Below, piece by piece: positions 17,601 to 25,980 of a stretch of 64,000 bases of DNA. Every line of letters begins with the position of its first letter. Position 1 is the first letter of the stretch. This stretch comes from Frigidibacter sp. GTDB taxonomy: Bacteria; Pseudomonadota; Alphaproteobacteria; Rhodobacterales; Rhodobacteraceae. The translations under genes and the position numbers were made by a program. The notes beneath the pieces were generated by a model, which saw only the letters and a list, made by a program, of their open reading frames with translations, did not search any database and was not told the DNA's origin. Location: positions 1 to 64,000 of the forward strand of contig NZ_JAUYTT010000022.1 of the NCBI RefSeq assembly GCF_030695035.1, in the 5' to 3' direction.

Positions 17601-17728
17601 CCGACGACCGTCCAGCACGACCGCGACATACAGCCAGCCCTCGACAGTCCAGAGATAGGCGAAGTCGGCGAGCCACTTCTGGTTCCGCCGGTCCGCCACG
17701 AAATCCCGGTCCAGGATGTTGTCCGCAA

Positions 17729-17872
17729 TCACCGACCGTTCGCCATCCAGCGCCGCAACACGCTCTCTGCCAGATCGAGGTCACGCGCGGCCTGCGCCAC
17801 CGCCACACCCCGATCCGTCACCAGCCTGACGGCCTCGACCTTGAACTCGCGGCTGAACTTCCGTCTCGTCAT
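17729..17872 (-). pseudogene. IS3-type orfA fragment
   Basis: The N-terminal helix-turn-helix part of the IS3 orfA: MTRRKFSREFKVEAVRLVTD, then GVAVAQAARDLDLAESVLRRWM. A full orfA would continue with a leucine-zipper region, but here the frame leaves the family after RRWM and stops; orfB sequence follows directly. This is the left side of the internal deletion. Confidence 0.85.
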
Positions 17873-17910
17873 ATCCACTCTCCGATTCATGGGGCACGAT
17901 CTTATCTTCG

Positions 17911-17938
17911 TGTCCACGAAACCGGCAGCAGCTCAGCC
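17911..17938. repeat. IS right terminal inverted repeat
   Basis: TGTCCACGAAACC to GCAGCTCAGCC, the exact reverse complement of the other end at 17084-17111. Confidence 0.9.
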
Positions 17939-18184
17939 AGGGAGCCTTGAAGGTCAATCCGCGGGATCATGTGCTTGCCGGGGCCGGGCTGTTTCGGTCG
18001 CGGCCGGATGAAAGTTAAGCGGCAGGTCAGACGCGAAGCGCATGGCGGCGAGCGTCAGTCCGGTCTCCCCGGCGTTCTCGCGCTGCCACAAAGTCCGGAG
18101 GACGGTCAGTCCTCTGGGTCACCCTCGAAGCCGGCGGGTGAGCTTGGCGCGACCCCGGCGCAACCCGTCAGCGGTGTTCGGGCG
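17939..18184. other. Intergenic stretch between IS and gntR
   Basis: About 245 GC-rich bases between the insertion sequence and the end of the GntR gene. Open frames exist but none has family features or an SD. I see nothing supportable. Confidence 0.5.
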
Positions 18185-18823
18185 TCAGCCTGCCGGCGCT
18201 AGCCTTGAAGGGTCGAACAGCGCCGCGGCTGCCGCGAACAGGGCCGCCCGGCCATTCCCGGTGTCTGCCGTGCCCAAGCGGCAGAGGCTGACGACCGTTT
18301 GGGGCGTGTCGGACCCGCCCTGGCGCAGATCGGCCAGGAACCAGCGCAGCACGCGCCAGCCGCTGATCAGATGGGCATCGGCGATCACCGGATCGGGGAT
18401 CAGCCGCGAGAGGTTCGCGTTCAGCTCCGAGAACAGTTCGAAGACCGCGGCTGCGTCCATCGGGTCAGGGTGCTGTGCCTGGCGCGAAAGCCCCTCCAGC
18501 CCGCGCCCGATGTCGCGCGGCACTGGCGCGTCGGGCAGGGCGCCCACCAGCCGCAGCAGCCCGCAATGCACCGCCAGATGCAGCCCGCGCGCTGCGGGGT
18601 CGAGCGCATTGGCAAACGAGCCGACGCCCGTGCGCACCTCGATCAGCCCCTCATAGGCCAGCCGCTGCAGGGCCTGCCGCACCGGCGTGCGCGAGACGCC
18701 GAACTCGGCGGCGAGGGTGCCTTCCAGCAGCATGGTCTGGTCCGTCACCGGCTGCAGGCAGATCCGGGCGCGGATGGCATCTGCGATATCGTCTGCGCGG
18801 GGCTTGGCGTCACTGAGCGGCAT
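18185..18823 (-). CDS. GntR-family regulator of the amino-acid transporter
   Basis: A 212-aa regulator. The winged-helix domain at residues ~10-70 contains AAEFGVSRTPVRQALQRLAY and EGLIEVRTGVGSF. The ligand-binding part is helical and rich in Ala/Leu, consistent with the FCD subfamily though short. I prefer the start at 18823 with AAGGTC upstream; 18868 and 18928 lie in the operator or beyond. It is divergent from the permease genes. A TGTATACA box sits between them and again before the binding-protein gene, so it probably represses the importer until substrate is present. Confidence 0.85.
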   Translation of the reverse strand: MPLSDAKPRADDIADAIRARICLQPVTDQTMLLEGTLAAEFGVSRTPVRQALQRLAYEGLIEVRTGVGSFANALDPAARGLHLAVHCGLLRLVGALPDAPVPRDIGRGLEGLSRQAQHPDPMDAAAVFELFSELNANLSRLIPDPVIADAHLISGWRVLRWFLADLRQGGSDTPQTVVSLCRLGTADTGNGRAALFAAAAALFDPSRLAPAG

Positions 18824-18870
18824 GGATGTCTTGACCTTGGGTGAGGGCGTGCCACAAATCTGTTGCATCA

Positions 18871-18886
18871 CATGTATACACGTGTG
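18871..18886. promoter_or_regulatory. Operator-like TGTATACA box, divergent promoter
   Basis: CATGTATACACGTGT contains the 8-bp palindrome TGTATACA at 18873-18880. It is placed between gntR and the first permease gene. The same core followed by a pyrimidine and GT occurs at 21190-21200. Confidence 0.6.
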
Positions 18887-18915
18887 CAGGCTAAGATATC
18901 CGACGGAGCCTGCCG

Positions 18916-20079
18916 ATGCAACACTCACCGCCGCCTGCGGCCCGCAAACCGCCCGACCGGCTGGGGACCGTCGTCGTGGCCCTGATCTTGCTGGCGCTTG
19001 CCGTGCTGGGGGCGAACATCTGGCTGAACATGCGGGGGGCCGGCGTCACCCCCGGCTTCGGGTTTCTGGCGCAGACCGCCGGGTTCGACCTGAGCGAAAA
19101 CCTGATCCCCTACGCGGCGAAAGACAGCTATGCGCGGGCCATTCTGGCCGGGCTGCTGAACACGGTGCTGCTGGCGCTGGCCGGGCTGGTGCTGGCGACG
19201 GTGGTGGGGGTGCTGATGGGGCTGGTCAGCGTCTCCCCCAGCCCGGCGGGGCGGGTGGTTGCGCTGCTGTATGTAGAGCTGTTCCGGAACCTGCCGAAGA
19301 TCCTCGTGCTGCTGGTGCTTTATGTGCTGGCAGTGCGCGGCCTGCCCCCGGTGCGCGAGGCGCTGTCGCTGGGGCCGTTCCATCTGTCCAACCGCTCGAT
19401 CTACATGCCGATGTTCGAGCCCGATCCGAGCCAGATCTGGCTGCTGCTGCCGCTTGTGGCGGGGGCACTGGCCGCGTTCTGGTGGGGCCGCCGGGCGCGC
19501 CGGATCAAGTGGGAAACGGGACGGGAACTCCCCGTGATGCCCGTGGCGGTGGCCCTGCTTCTGGGCCTGCCGATGGCCTTTGCACTGCTGGCTGATGTGC
19601 CGCTGGTGCCAACGATCCCCGCCTTCGAGCGGTTCGATTTCGCCGGCGGCGCGCGGCTGTCGGTGCAGTTCCTGGTGGTCCTGCTGACCCTCGGCCTCTA
19701 TCACGGCGCGCAGATTGCCGAGGTGGTGCGCGGCGGTATCCTGGCGGTGCCGACGGGGCAGGTAGAGGCGGCGCGGGCGCTGGGGCTGACCCCTCGCCAT
19801 GTGACGCGCTTCGTGGTGCTGCCGCAGGTGCTGCGGATCGTCATTCCGCCGATGATCAACCAATATGTGAACCTGATCAAGAACACCTCTGTCGCCATTG
19901 TCGTGGGCTATTCCGACCTGATGTCGGTCAGCGGCACGATCATCAACCAGACTTTCCGGCCGCTGGAGATGATGCTGATCACCATGGCGCTGTATCTGGG
20001 GCTCAGCCTGCTGGCCTCCTCGGTGATGAACCGCCTGAACGAGGCGTTGCGCGCCCGCAGTGCAAGGAGCGCGCCATGA
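18916..20079 (+). CDS. Polar amino-acid ABC permease, AapQ/BztB type
   Basis: A 387-aa inner-membrane permease. The N-terminal half has an early helix, ILAGLLNTVLLALAGLVLAT and YVELFRNLPKILVLLVLY. A long spacer carries a central periplasmic loop. The C-terminal part has HGAQIAEVVRGGILAVPTGQ and the EAARALGLTPRH EAA loop that docks the ATPase. This long form with the split domain is typical of AapQ/BztB. The SD GGAG precedes it. It overlaps the next permease. No ATP-binding gene follows, so an ATPase from elsewhere must power it. Confidence 0.9.
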   Translation: MQHSPPPAARKPPDRLGTVVVALILLALAVLGANIWLNMRGAGVTPGFGFLAQTAGFDLSENLIPYAAKDSYARAILAGLLNTVLLALAGLVLATVVGVLMGLVSVSPSPAGRVVALLYVELFRNLPKILVLLVLYVLAVRGLPPVREALSLGPFHLSNRSIYMPMFEPDPSQIWLLLPLVAGALAAFWWGRRARRIKWETGRELPVMPVAVALLLGLPMAFALLADVPLVPTIPAFERFDFAGGARLSVQFLVVLLTLGLYHGAQIAEVVRGGILAVPTGQVEAARALGLTPRHVTRFVVLPQVLRIVIPPMINQYVNLIKNTSVAIVVGYSDLMSVSGTIINQTFRPLEMMLITMALYLGLSLLASSVMNRLNEALRARSARSAP

Positions 20080-21161
20080 TCCCCGCAGCGCCGCCGCCCG
20101 AACAGCGCCGCGACCTGCTGCGCCAATGGGCCGGCACCCCGGTCACCGCGCTGGTCTCGGCGCTGAGTGCCGCGCTGGCGGTCTGGGTGGCTTCGGCGGT
20201 GCTGGACTGGGCGCTGGTCTCTGCCGTCTCACCTCTGCGGCCGATGGAGGCATGCGCCGAGGCTGCCGGGGCCTGCTGGCGGTTCTATGTGGAAAAGAGC
20301 CGCTTCATGCTGTTCGGCACCTATCCCTATGCCGAACATTGGCGCCCGGCGCTGGTCTCGGTGCTGCTGCTGGCGCTGTCGGGCATGGTCGGGCTGCGCA
20401 TCACCGGCCGGCTTGGCGGGGTCGGGCCACGGGTGCTGCTTGCCCTCTGGGTTCTGGTGATCCCGCTTGTCTTTGCGCTGATGGGCGGGGGATGGTCGGG
20501 GCTTGCCCCGGTCGACATGTCGCGCTGGAACGGGATGCCGGTGCTGTTGATCCTGTCAGTCATCGCCATCGCGCTGGCCTTCCCCCTTGGGGTGGCGCTG
20601 GCCGTGCTGCGCTACCAGGGACGCTGGCCGGTGCTGCGCCGGGTGGCGGTGGTCTATATTGAGGCGATGCGCGGCGTGCCCATGGTCACCGTGCTGTTCG
20701 TGGGCGTGTTCGTGCTACCGCTGACCCTGCCGCCCGGCACAAGGATCAGCCCGGTGATGGCGACGCTGATCGCGCTGATCTTCTTTCACGCCTCCTACTT
20801 TGCGGAGGATGTGCGCGGCGGGCTGCAATCGCTGCCGGCCAGCCAGACCGAGGCGGCCGCGTCGCTGGGGCTATCCTGGGGCCAGACCATGCGGTTGGTG
20901 CTGTTGCCGCAGGCGCTGTCGCGCAGCCTGCCCGCCTTGGTGAACTCAGTCATCGGTGCCTACAAAGATACCTCGCTGGTTGTGGTGCTGGGGATCCATG
21001 ACCTGACCTCGACCGCGCGCATGGCGTTCAGCGAACCCGGATGGGGGCAATACGCGCTGGAGGCCTATGCCTTTGTCGGAATGTGGTTCTTGCTGTCCTG
21101 CGCATTCCTGTCCTGGGTGGGGCGTGACCTGCATCGTCAGCAAAGCGCGCGCAGCCGGTAG
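20076..21161 (+). CDS. Polar amino-acid ABC permease, AapM/BztC type
   Basis: A 361-aa permease, overlapping its partner by four bases (ATGA). The conserved region is LAFPLGVALAVLRYQGRWPV, YIEAMRGVPMVTVLFVGVFV, and ASYFAEDVRGGLQSLPASQT with EAAASLGLSWGQTMRLVLLPQ as the coupling loop. It pairs with the preceding permease to form the channel. The adjacent hut genes make histidine or a related amino acid the likely substrate, though Aap/Bzt systems are broad. Confidence 0.9.
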   Translation: MIPAAPPPEQRRDLLRQWAGTPVTALVSALSAALAVWVASAVLDWALVSAVSPLRPMEACAEAAGACWRFYVEKSRFMLFGTYPYAEHWRPALVSVLLLALSGMVGLRITGRLGGVGPRVLLALWVLVIPLVFALMGGGWSGLAPVDMSRWNGMPVLLILSVIAIALAFPLGVALAVLRYQGRWPVLRRVAVVYIEAMRGVPMVTVLFVGVFVLPLTLPPGTRISPVMATLIALIFFHASYFAEDVRGGLQSLPASQTEAAASLGLSWGQTMRLVLLPQALSRSLPALVNSVIGAYKDTSLVVVLGIHDLTSTARMAFSEPGWGQYALEAYAFVGMWFLLSCAFLSWVGRDLHRQQSARSR

Positions 21162-21187
21162 ATTTGTCATGAAACTAAAGAAATATA

Positions 21188-21201
21188 CCTGTATACATGT
21201 T
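21188..21201. promoter_or_regulatory. Second TGTATACA operator box
   Basis: CCTGTATACATGTT, with the palindrome TGTATACA at 21190-21197, lies about 45 bases before the binding-protein gene. It suggests a separate promoter for the binding protein under the same GntR regulator. Confidence 0.55.
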
Positions 21202-21240
21202 GGGCATCCGGTGATGCCTCACATCCGCAGGAGATTCCCC

Positions 21241-22284
21241 ATGACCACCTCCAAGATCCTCATGTCGCTGACCGCCTCTGCCCTCGCGCTTGCTGCCGCA
21301 CCTGCCCTTGCCGGGCCGGTGATGGACGACATCAAGGCCAAGGACAGCCTGATCTGCCTTGTCAGCGCCACCGCGCCGGGCTTTTCCGTGCCCGACAGCC
21401 AAGGCGTGTTTCAGGGCTTCAACGCCGATTTCTGCCGCATGGCCGCCGCCGCCATCCTGGGCGATGCCACCAAGGCCGATATCCGCGGCGTCGGCTTTTC
21501 CGACTCGATGAAGACCATCGTCGCCGGTGAGGCGCATATGGGTTCGCGCTCGATCACACAGACCGGCACCCGCGACGCCGATGAGGGCATGGCCTTTGTC
21601 GTGACCACCTTCTTCGACGGTCAGGGCTTCATGGTGCCAAGCGCGCTTGGCGTGCAAAGCGCGGCCGAACTCGACAAGGCCAATATCTGCGCCGAGGACG
21701 GCTCGACCACGCTTCTGAACATCGCCGACTGGTTCGCCGCCAAGGGCATGACCTACCGGGTCGAGAACATCGCCGACAAGACCGCGCGGCTGGAGGCCTT
21801 CTTCTCGGGCAAATGCGATGTCTATGCCTCGGACGTGACCGCGCTGACGGCCGACCGCCAGCTGGCACCGACCCCGGGCGACTATGTGATCCTGCCCGAA
21901 GTGATCTCGGCCGAGCCGCTGACGCTGGTCGCCCGCCCCGATCAGGCCCTCGAGGCGACGCTGTTCTGGGCCTTTCAGGTCATGCTGAACGCCGACGCCC
22001 ACGGCGTCACCTCGGCCAATGTCGATGACATCGTCGCGGACCTTGCCCAGAAACCAGCCGATGTGCAGCGCCTGTTCGGCACGGATGCCGCCACCACCGA
22101 CATGGCCGCCAAGCTGGGCCTGCCGCAGGACTGGGCCTATCAGGTGGTCAAACAGGTCGGCTCCTATGGCGAGGTCTTCGAGCGTCACCTCGGCACCGGC
22201 ACGCCCTTCGGGCTCGACCGTGCCAGCACGCTCAACGCCCATGTCGCGGATGGCGGCCTGATGTATCCCTACCCGATCCGCTGA
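21241..22284 (+). CDS. Amino-acid ABC substrate-binding protein (AapJ/BztA type)
   Basis: A 347-aa periplasmic protein with a clear Sec signal ending ALALAAAPALAG. Features of the AapJ/BztA family include VSATAPGFSVPDSQGVFQGF, NADFCRMAAAAILGD and FFDGQGFMVP. The stretch GEAHMGSRSITQTGTRDADE replaces the more usual TRT-R ligand pattern, so its specificity may differ. AGGAGA precedes the ATG; an earlier frame from 21067 overlaps the permease and is not needed. It captures substrate and delivers it to the two permeases upstream. Confidence 0.9.
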   Translation: MTTSKILMSLTASALALAAAPALAGPVMDDIKAKDSLICLVSATAPGFSVPDSQGVFQGFNADFCRMAAAAILGDATKADIRGVGFSDSMKTIVAGEAHMGSRSITQTGTRDADEGMAFVVTTFFDGQGFMVPSALGVQSAAELDKANICAEDGSTTLLNIADWFAAKGMTYRVENIADKTARLEAFFSGKCDVYASDVTALTADRQLAPTPGDYVILPEVISAEPLTLVARPDQALEATLFWAFQVMLNADAHGVTSANVDDIVADLAQKPADVQRLFGTDAATTDMAAKLGLPQDWAYQVVKQVGSYGEVFERHLGTGTPFGLDRASTLNAHVADGGLMYPYPIR

Positions 22285-22296
22285 TCGACCCTTCCT

Positions 22297-22320
22297 GCGC
22301 GCCCCGGCACAGGGGCGCGC
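22297..22320 (+). terminator. Terminator-like hairpin after binding protein
   Basis: GCGCGCCCC (22297-22305) pairs perfectly with GGGGCGCGC (22312-22320), loop GGCACA, followed by TTCCTT. It separates the transporter from the phosphatase-like gene. Confidence 0.6.
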
Positions 22321-22340
22321 TTCCTTGCCAAGGACAGTCC

Positions 22341-22925
22341 ATGCCCGACGAGTTTTCCGACGACGCCGATTTCAGCTCGGTGCGCACCATCTGCACGCGC
22401 CCTGGCGGCGGCCGTGTCATCACCATGGGCTTTCCCGGCCTCGATACCGATTTCCGCGGCCAGTCCTGGATCAATCCGGGTCTGCTCGATGCCACCCTGT
22501 CCGAGGCGGCAGCGGCAGGGATGCAGCTGCTGCTGGTCCATGCGCAGGCCGCTGAACTGCCAGCGGAGGCCATGCCCCTGCTGCGGGCGGGCGTGAAGGC
22601 CAAGGCCCTGCGATGCCTCGCTCTGCCGATCGAGGATTACGGCGTTCCAAACGCGGCCTTCCTGCGCGGCTGGCACCGGCTCCGGCCCGTGTTTGCGCAG
22701 GTCTTCGCCGCGGACGGTGCCGTCGGCATGTGCTGCCACCACGGCGCGGGCCGCAGCGGGCTGGTTGCCGCGATGCATCTAGTGGAGGCCGGCAAGGCAC
22801 CCGCCGAAGCGGTTGCGCTACTGCGCGGCCAGTTTCCGGAGACCGTGGAAAACGAGCAGCAATACCGGTGGGTCGAGCACCATGCGCGGCAGTTTCGGTC
22901 GGCTGGGGAGGGAGCGGGGGTGTGA
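22341..22925 (+). CDS. Protein tyrosine/dual-specificity phosphatase-like protein
   Basis: A 194-aa protein. The signature is VGMCCHHGAGRSGLVAAMHL: a C-x5-R-S loop (Cys followed by HHGAG and Arg) as in Cys-based phosphatases, though the usual His before the Cys is Cys here. A candidate general-acid region lies earlier (PIEDYGVPN). The second half, EAVALLRGQFPETVENEQQYR, is also typical of this fold. AAGGA lies nine bases before the ATG. It sits between a histidine transporter and hutF, facing hutF. Its role in the cluster is unknown. Confidence 0.75.
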   Translation: MPDEFSDDADFSSVRTICTRPGGGRVITMGFPGLDTDFRGQSWINPGLLDATLSEAAAAGMQLLLVHAQAAELPAEAMPLLRAGVKAKALRCLALPIEDYGVPNAAFLRGWHRLRPVFAQVFAADGAVGMCCHHGAGRSGLVAAMHLVEAGKAPAEAVALLRGQFPETVENEQQYRWVEHHARQFRSAGEGAGV

Positions 22926-23283
22926 CGCCGTGCACGGCAGCTCAGGTAGGCAACGAGGGTTGCGCCCACCCGAGGCCTTCTTCGTATTTGCAGCACGCGT
23001 CACATCTGCCAGAGGCCACCCGGTCGCAAGGCGGAGCAAGGCTGCAAGCGCGCCCTGAAGGCCGATGGTCAGCGGGCCTTTATCCGGGGCAGGGGTCAGC
23101 CCGCCCGGTCCACCAGGGCGCGCACCGCCTCCGTCGCCTCATCCATTCCCTTTGCATCGCCAAGCCGCGGATCAACGCCACGACCGGGGTGCGGTAGGTG
23201 CCGGCCATCGACGGAGAATAGCGGACCGGCTCGCTCAGCAATGGCTCCAGTTTGACTGCGGCTCTGCGCCCTCTCCGGGCGGC
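22926..23283. other. Intergenic region, possible decayed gene end
   Basis: On the minus strand, 23100-23265 reads KLEPLLSEPVRYSPSMAGTY, then RTPVVALIRGLAM. A neighbouring frame completes GMDEATEAVRALVDRAG and a stop. This suggests one frameshifted C-terminus, perhaps of a transcriptional regulator. I cannot name it, and no intact gene is present. Confidence 0.3.
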
Positions 23284-24615
23284 TCAGATCAAACGGCGGA
23301 TCGCTTTTGCCGCGGCGCCGAAGATGCGGTCGCGCTCGCGGTGGCGGCCACCCTCGACCAGATGCGCGCCGCTGGCCCAGACATCGGCCACGGTGACACC
23401 CGCGCCAAAGATCCAGCGGTCCAGCAGGCTGCCGGTATCGTCCAGACCCAGCGGGTCGCGCAGCGCCACCAGATCGGCGCCCGCGCCGGGCGCCAGCACC
23501 GGCGCGGGCGCGGCAAGGGCTTGCGCGCCGCCTTGCAAAGCCGCCGTGAACAGCACGGTGCCGGTCGAGCCGGACGTGGCGCAGATGTTGCGCGCCTGAT
23601 GGGCAAGGCGCTGCGAATACTCCAGCATCTGCAATTCGCCGGTGACCGAGATAGACACATTGCTGTCGGTGCCGATGCCGAAGCGGCCCCCTACCGCCAG
23701 AAAATCGGCGGCGGGAAAGGTGCCGTCGCCCAGATTGGCCTCGGTTAGCGGGCAAAGGCCCACCACCGCGCCGCTGGCCGCAATCGCAGCGACCTCGGCC
23801 GCGGTCAGATGGGTCGCATGGATCAGGCACCACTCTGGCCCGACGGGGGCATTGTCCATCAGCCACTCCACCGGGCGGGCCCCACAATGGCCAAGGCAAT
23901 CCTCCACCTCCTTCGCCTGTTCGGCAATGTGGATATGGAAGGGGCGGCCCGGCCAGACCTGCGCCAGCCTGCGGATCTGCTCCGGCGTCGCTGCGCGCAG
24001 CGAATGTGGCGCAAGGCCCAACCGGTCCTGCGGCCGGTGAAGGCTAGCGGCGCAAGCCTCCATCAGCCGGTCAAAGCCATCGACATCCTGCACGAAACGA
24101 CGCTGCCCCTCGGTCGGGGCCGCCCCGCCGAAGCCGCCATGAGCATAGAACACCGGCAGATGGGTCAGCGCGATTCCCGTGGCCTCGGTTGCGGCGAAGA
24201 TGCGCCGCGACATTTCGGCGGGGTCGGCATAGGGGCGGCCGTCCGGCGCATGGTGCAGGTAGTGGAATTCCCCCAGCCGCGTAAAGCCTGCCTCCAGCAT
24301 TTCGACACAGGCCAGGGCGGCGATGGCCTCCATCCCTTCGGGATCAAGCTGCAGCGCAAAGCGATACATCATCTCTCGCCATGTCCAGAAACTATCGCGC
24401 CCCGCCCCGCGCCATTCGGTCAGGCCGGAAAAGCCGCGCTGGAAGGCATGGCTGTGCAGGTTGGGCATGCCGGGTACCAACGCCTCGACTCGGATATCGT
24501 CGGGGAGGGCCGCGCTGCCGGGCGTGACCGATACCAGCAGGCCATCCGCCACAACCAGCGTCACATCCCGTTCCCAGCCGCCGGGCAACAACGCTGCCGC
24601 CGCATGAATCCGCAT
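23284..24615 (-). CDS. hutF: Formimidoylglutamate deiminase HutF
   Basis: A 443-aa amidohydrolase. Metal and substrate motifs are PGMPNLHSHAFQRGFSG (H-x-H), GLAPHSLRAA, FHIHIAEQAKEVEDC, CLIHATHLT and GIGTDSNVSIS. It converts N-formimino-L-glutamate to N-formyl-L-glutamate and ammonia, the first step of the two-step branch of histidine breakdown finished by HutG. I chose ATG 24615 with GGAGGA upstream. It is divergent from hutI, and a GTATATAC operator lies between. Confidence 0.93.
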   Translation of the reverse strand: MRIHAAAALLPGGWERDVTLVVADGLLVSVTPGSAALPDDIRVEALVPGMPNLHSHAFQRGFSGLTEWRGAGRDSFWTWREMMYRFALQLDPEGMEAIAALACVEMLEAGFTRLGEFHYLHHAPDGRPYADPAEMSRRIFAATEATGIALTHLPVFYAHGGFGGAAPTEGQRRFVQDVDGFDRLMEACAASLHRPQDRLGLAPHSLRAATPEQIRRLAQVWPGRPFHIHIAEQAKEVEDCLGHCGARPVEWLMDNAPVGPEWCLIHATHLTAAEVAAIAASGAVVGLCPLTEANLGDGTFPAADFLAVGGRFGIGTDSNVSISVTGELQMLEYSQRLAHQARNICATSGSTGTVLFTAALQGGAQALAAPAPVLAPGAGADLVALRDPLGLDDTGSLLDRWIFGAGVTVADVWASGAHLVEGGRHRERDRIFGAAAKAIRRLI

Positions 24616-24663
24616 GTCCGATCCTCCGCCGCCCGCCGCAGTGCTCGCTGATGACACCTTCTC

Positions 24664-24678
24664 TATGTATATACTTGA
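24664..24678. promoter_or_regulatory. HutC-type operator between hutF and hutI
   Basis: TATGTATATACTTGA contains the palindrome GTATATAC (24667-24674). HutC repressors bind TGTATA-type palindromes (TTGTATATACAA-like). It is placed to control both divergent hut transcripts and differs by spacing from the TGTATACA boxes of the transporter. Confidence 0.6.
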
Positions 24679-24780
24679 TTTTCACTTGAGGGAAGCGCAA
24701 CCTCGGCCAAGAGGCAGGGCAACGCATGATTCTGGCCGCCGCGGGGCGCGGCAGACCGGCAGCAGGGCAGGGGGAGCACC

Positions 24781-25980
24781 ATGACCAGAACCCTTTGGAC
24801 GAATGCCCGCATCATCCCCGTCGATGGTGCCGTGGCGCCTGCCTCCGAACCCGGCGCGCTGGAGCTGCTGACGGATGCGGGCAGGATAATTGCCATCGGG
24901 GCGGACCTGCCCCGTGATGGCGCGCGGGTCGCCGATTGCGGCGGCCGCCTGATGACGCCTGCCCTGATCGATTGCCACACTCATCTGGTGTTTGGCGGAG
25001 ACCGGGCACGGGAGTTCGAGCTGCGGCTCGAAGGCGCCAGTTACGAAGAGATCGCCAAGGCTGGCGGGGGGATCAAGGCCTCTATGCAGGCGACACGGGC
25101 GCTTGGCCCGGAGGCATTGGTTGCGGCCAGCCTGCCGCGCCTCGATCACCTGCTGGCCGAGGGCGTCTCGACCGTCGAGATCAAATCTGGCTACGGCCTG
25201 TCGGTCGAGGCCGAGATGAACATGCTGCGCGCGGCGCGGCGGCTGGCCGATCTGCGCCGGGTGCGGGTCTGCACCACATGGCTGGCCGCCCATGCCTTGC
25301 CCCCGGACTACGCAGGCCGCGCCGAAGACTATATCCGCGAGGTCGCCATCGCCGGGCTGGAGGCTGCCCATGCCGAAGGGCTGGTGGATGCGGTCGATGG
25401 CTTTTGCGAAGGCATCGCTTTTTCCACGGCCGAGCTCGAGCCGCTGTATCGCCGGGCGCGGGAGCTTGGCATTCCGGTGAAGATCCATTCCGAACAGCTC
25501 TCCCATGCCGGCGGCACCGCCTTCGCCGCCCGCCATGGCGCCCTCTCCGCCGATCATCTGGAACATGCGACCGAGGCGGACGCCCGCGCGATGGCCGCAT
25601 CGGGCACGGTGGCGGTTCTGCTGCCGGGAGCGTTCTTCACCCTCCGCGAGACTGTGGTGCCGCCGGTCGCAGCCTTTCGCGCGGCCGGCGTTCCGATGGC
25701 GCTGGCGACCGACTGCAATCCCGGCACCTCGCCGCTCAGCTCGATTCTGCTGGCCATGAACATGGGGGCAACGCTGTTCCGGCTGACCGTTCCGGAATGC
25801 CTTGCGGCGGTGACGACCCATGCCGCCCGTGCCCTTGGCCTCGGGCGGGAAACCGGGCGCATCGCCCCTGGGCTGTCGGCCGATCTGGCGCTGTGGGATG
25901 TCGAAAGCCCGGCCCAACTCGTGGCGCGGATGGGGTTCAACCCGCTCCATGCCCGTATCTTCAAGGGAGAAATCGTCTGA
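24781..25980 (+). CDS. hutI: Imidazolonepropionase HutI
   Basis: A 399-aa amidohydrolase. It has [20 protein letters not shown] (metal H-x-H), [39 protein letters not shown] and [20 protein letters not shown], all characteristic of HutI. It hydrolyses 4-imidazolone-5-propanoate to N-formimino-L-glutamate. The start ATG is preceded by GGGGGAG. Its stop overlaps the hutH start. Confidence 0.96.
   Translation: MTRTLWTNARIIPVDGAVAPASEPGALELLTDAGRIIAIGADLPRDGARVADCGGRLMTPALIDCHTHLVFGGDRAREFELRLEGASYEEIAKAGGGIKASMQATRALGPEALVAASLPRLDHLLAEGVSTVEIKSGYGLSVEAEMNMLRAARRLADLRRVRVCTTWLAAHALPPDYAGRAEDYIREVAIAGLEAAHAEGLVDAVDGFCEGIAFSTAELEPLYRRARELGIPVKIHSEQLSHAGGTAFAARHGALSADHLEHATEADARAMAASGTVAVLLPGAFFTLRETVVPPVAAFRAAGVPMALATDCNPGTSPLSSILLAMNMGATLFRLTVPECLAAVTTHAARALGLGRETGRIAPGLSADLALWDVESPAQLVARMGFNPLHARIFKGEIV

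Larger units (their letters stand above)
17117..17732 (-). pseudogene. IS3-type orfB transposase, disrupted
   Basis: The DDE transposase is broken in two frames. The first part (17526-17732) reads ADNILDRDFVADRRNQKWLADFAYLWT and VEGWLYVAVVLD. It is then interrupted by a ~50-base palindromic insertion that shifts the frame and stops it. The second part (17117-17536) resumes with KADRDASLVMDALMMAVWRR, HHSNQGSQYTSEQF, then ends with KTERTARKVYRTRDEARADV and FYNPRRRHSKLGYLSP. Between GNVWD and AMESFF, normally nearly adjacent, lies an extra ~14-codon in-frame segment, also palindromic. The 5' part of orfB is deleted. Confidence 0.85.
17084..17938 (-). mobile_element. Decayed IS3-family insertion sequence
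   Basis: An ~855-bp element bounded by 28-bp perfect inverted repeats (17084-17111 and 17911-17938). Inside lie pieces of an orfA/orfB transposase of the IS3 family on the minus strand. Intact members are about 1.2-1.3 kb, so several hundred bases are missing between orfA and the middle of orfB. No convincing target duplication is visible. The element cannot make transposase but keeps both ends and could be moved in trans. Confidence 0.85.

Noticed and set aside
24936-25979. In-frame upstream extension of hutH
   Set aside because: It overlaps hutI in another frame; hutH proper begins at 25980 with the usual N-terminus and stop/start coupling.
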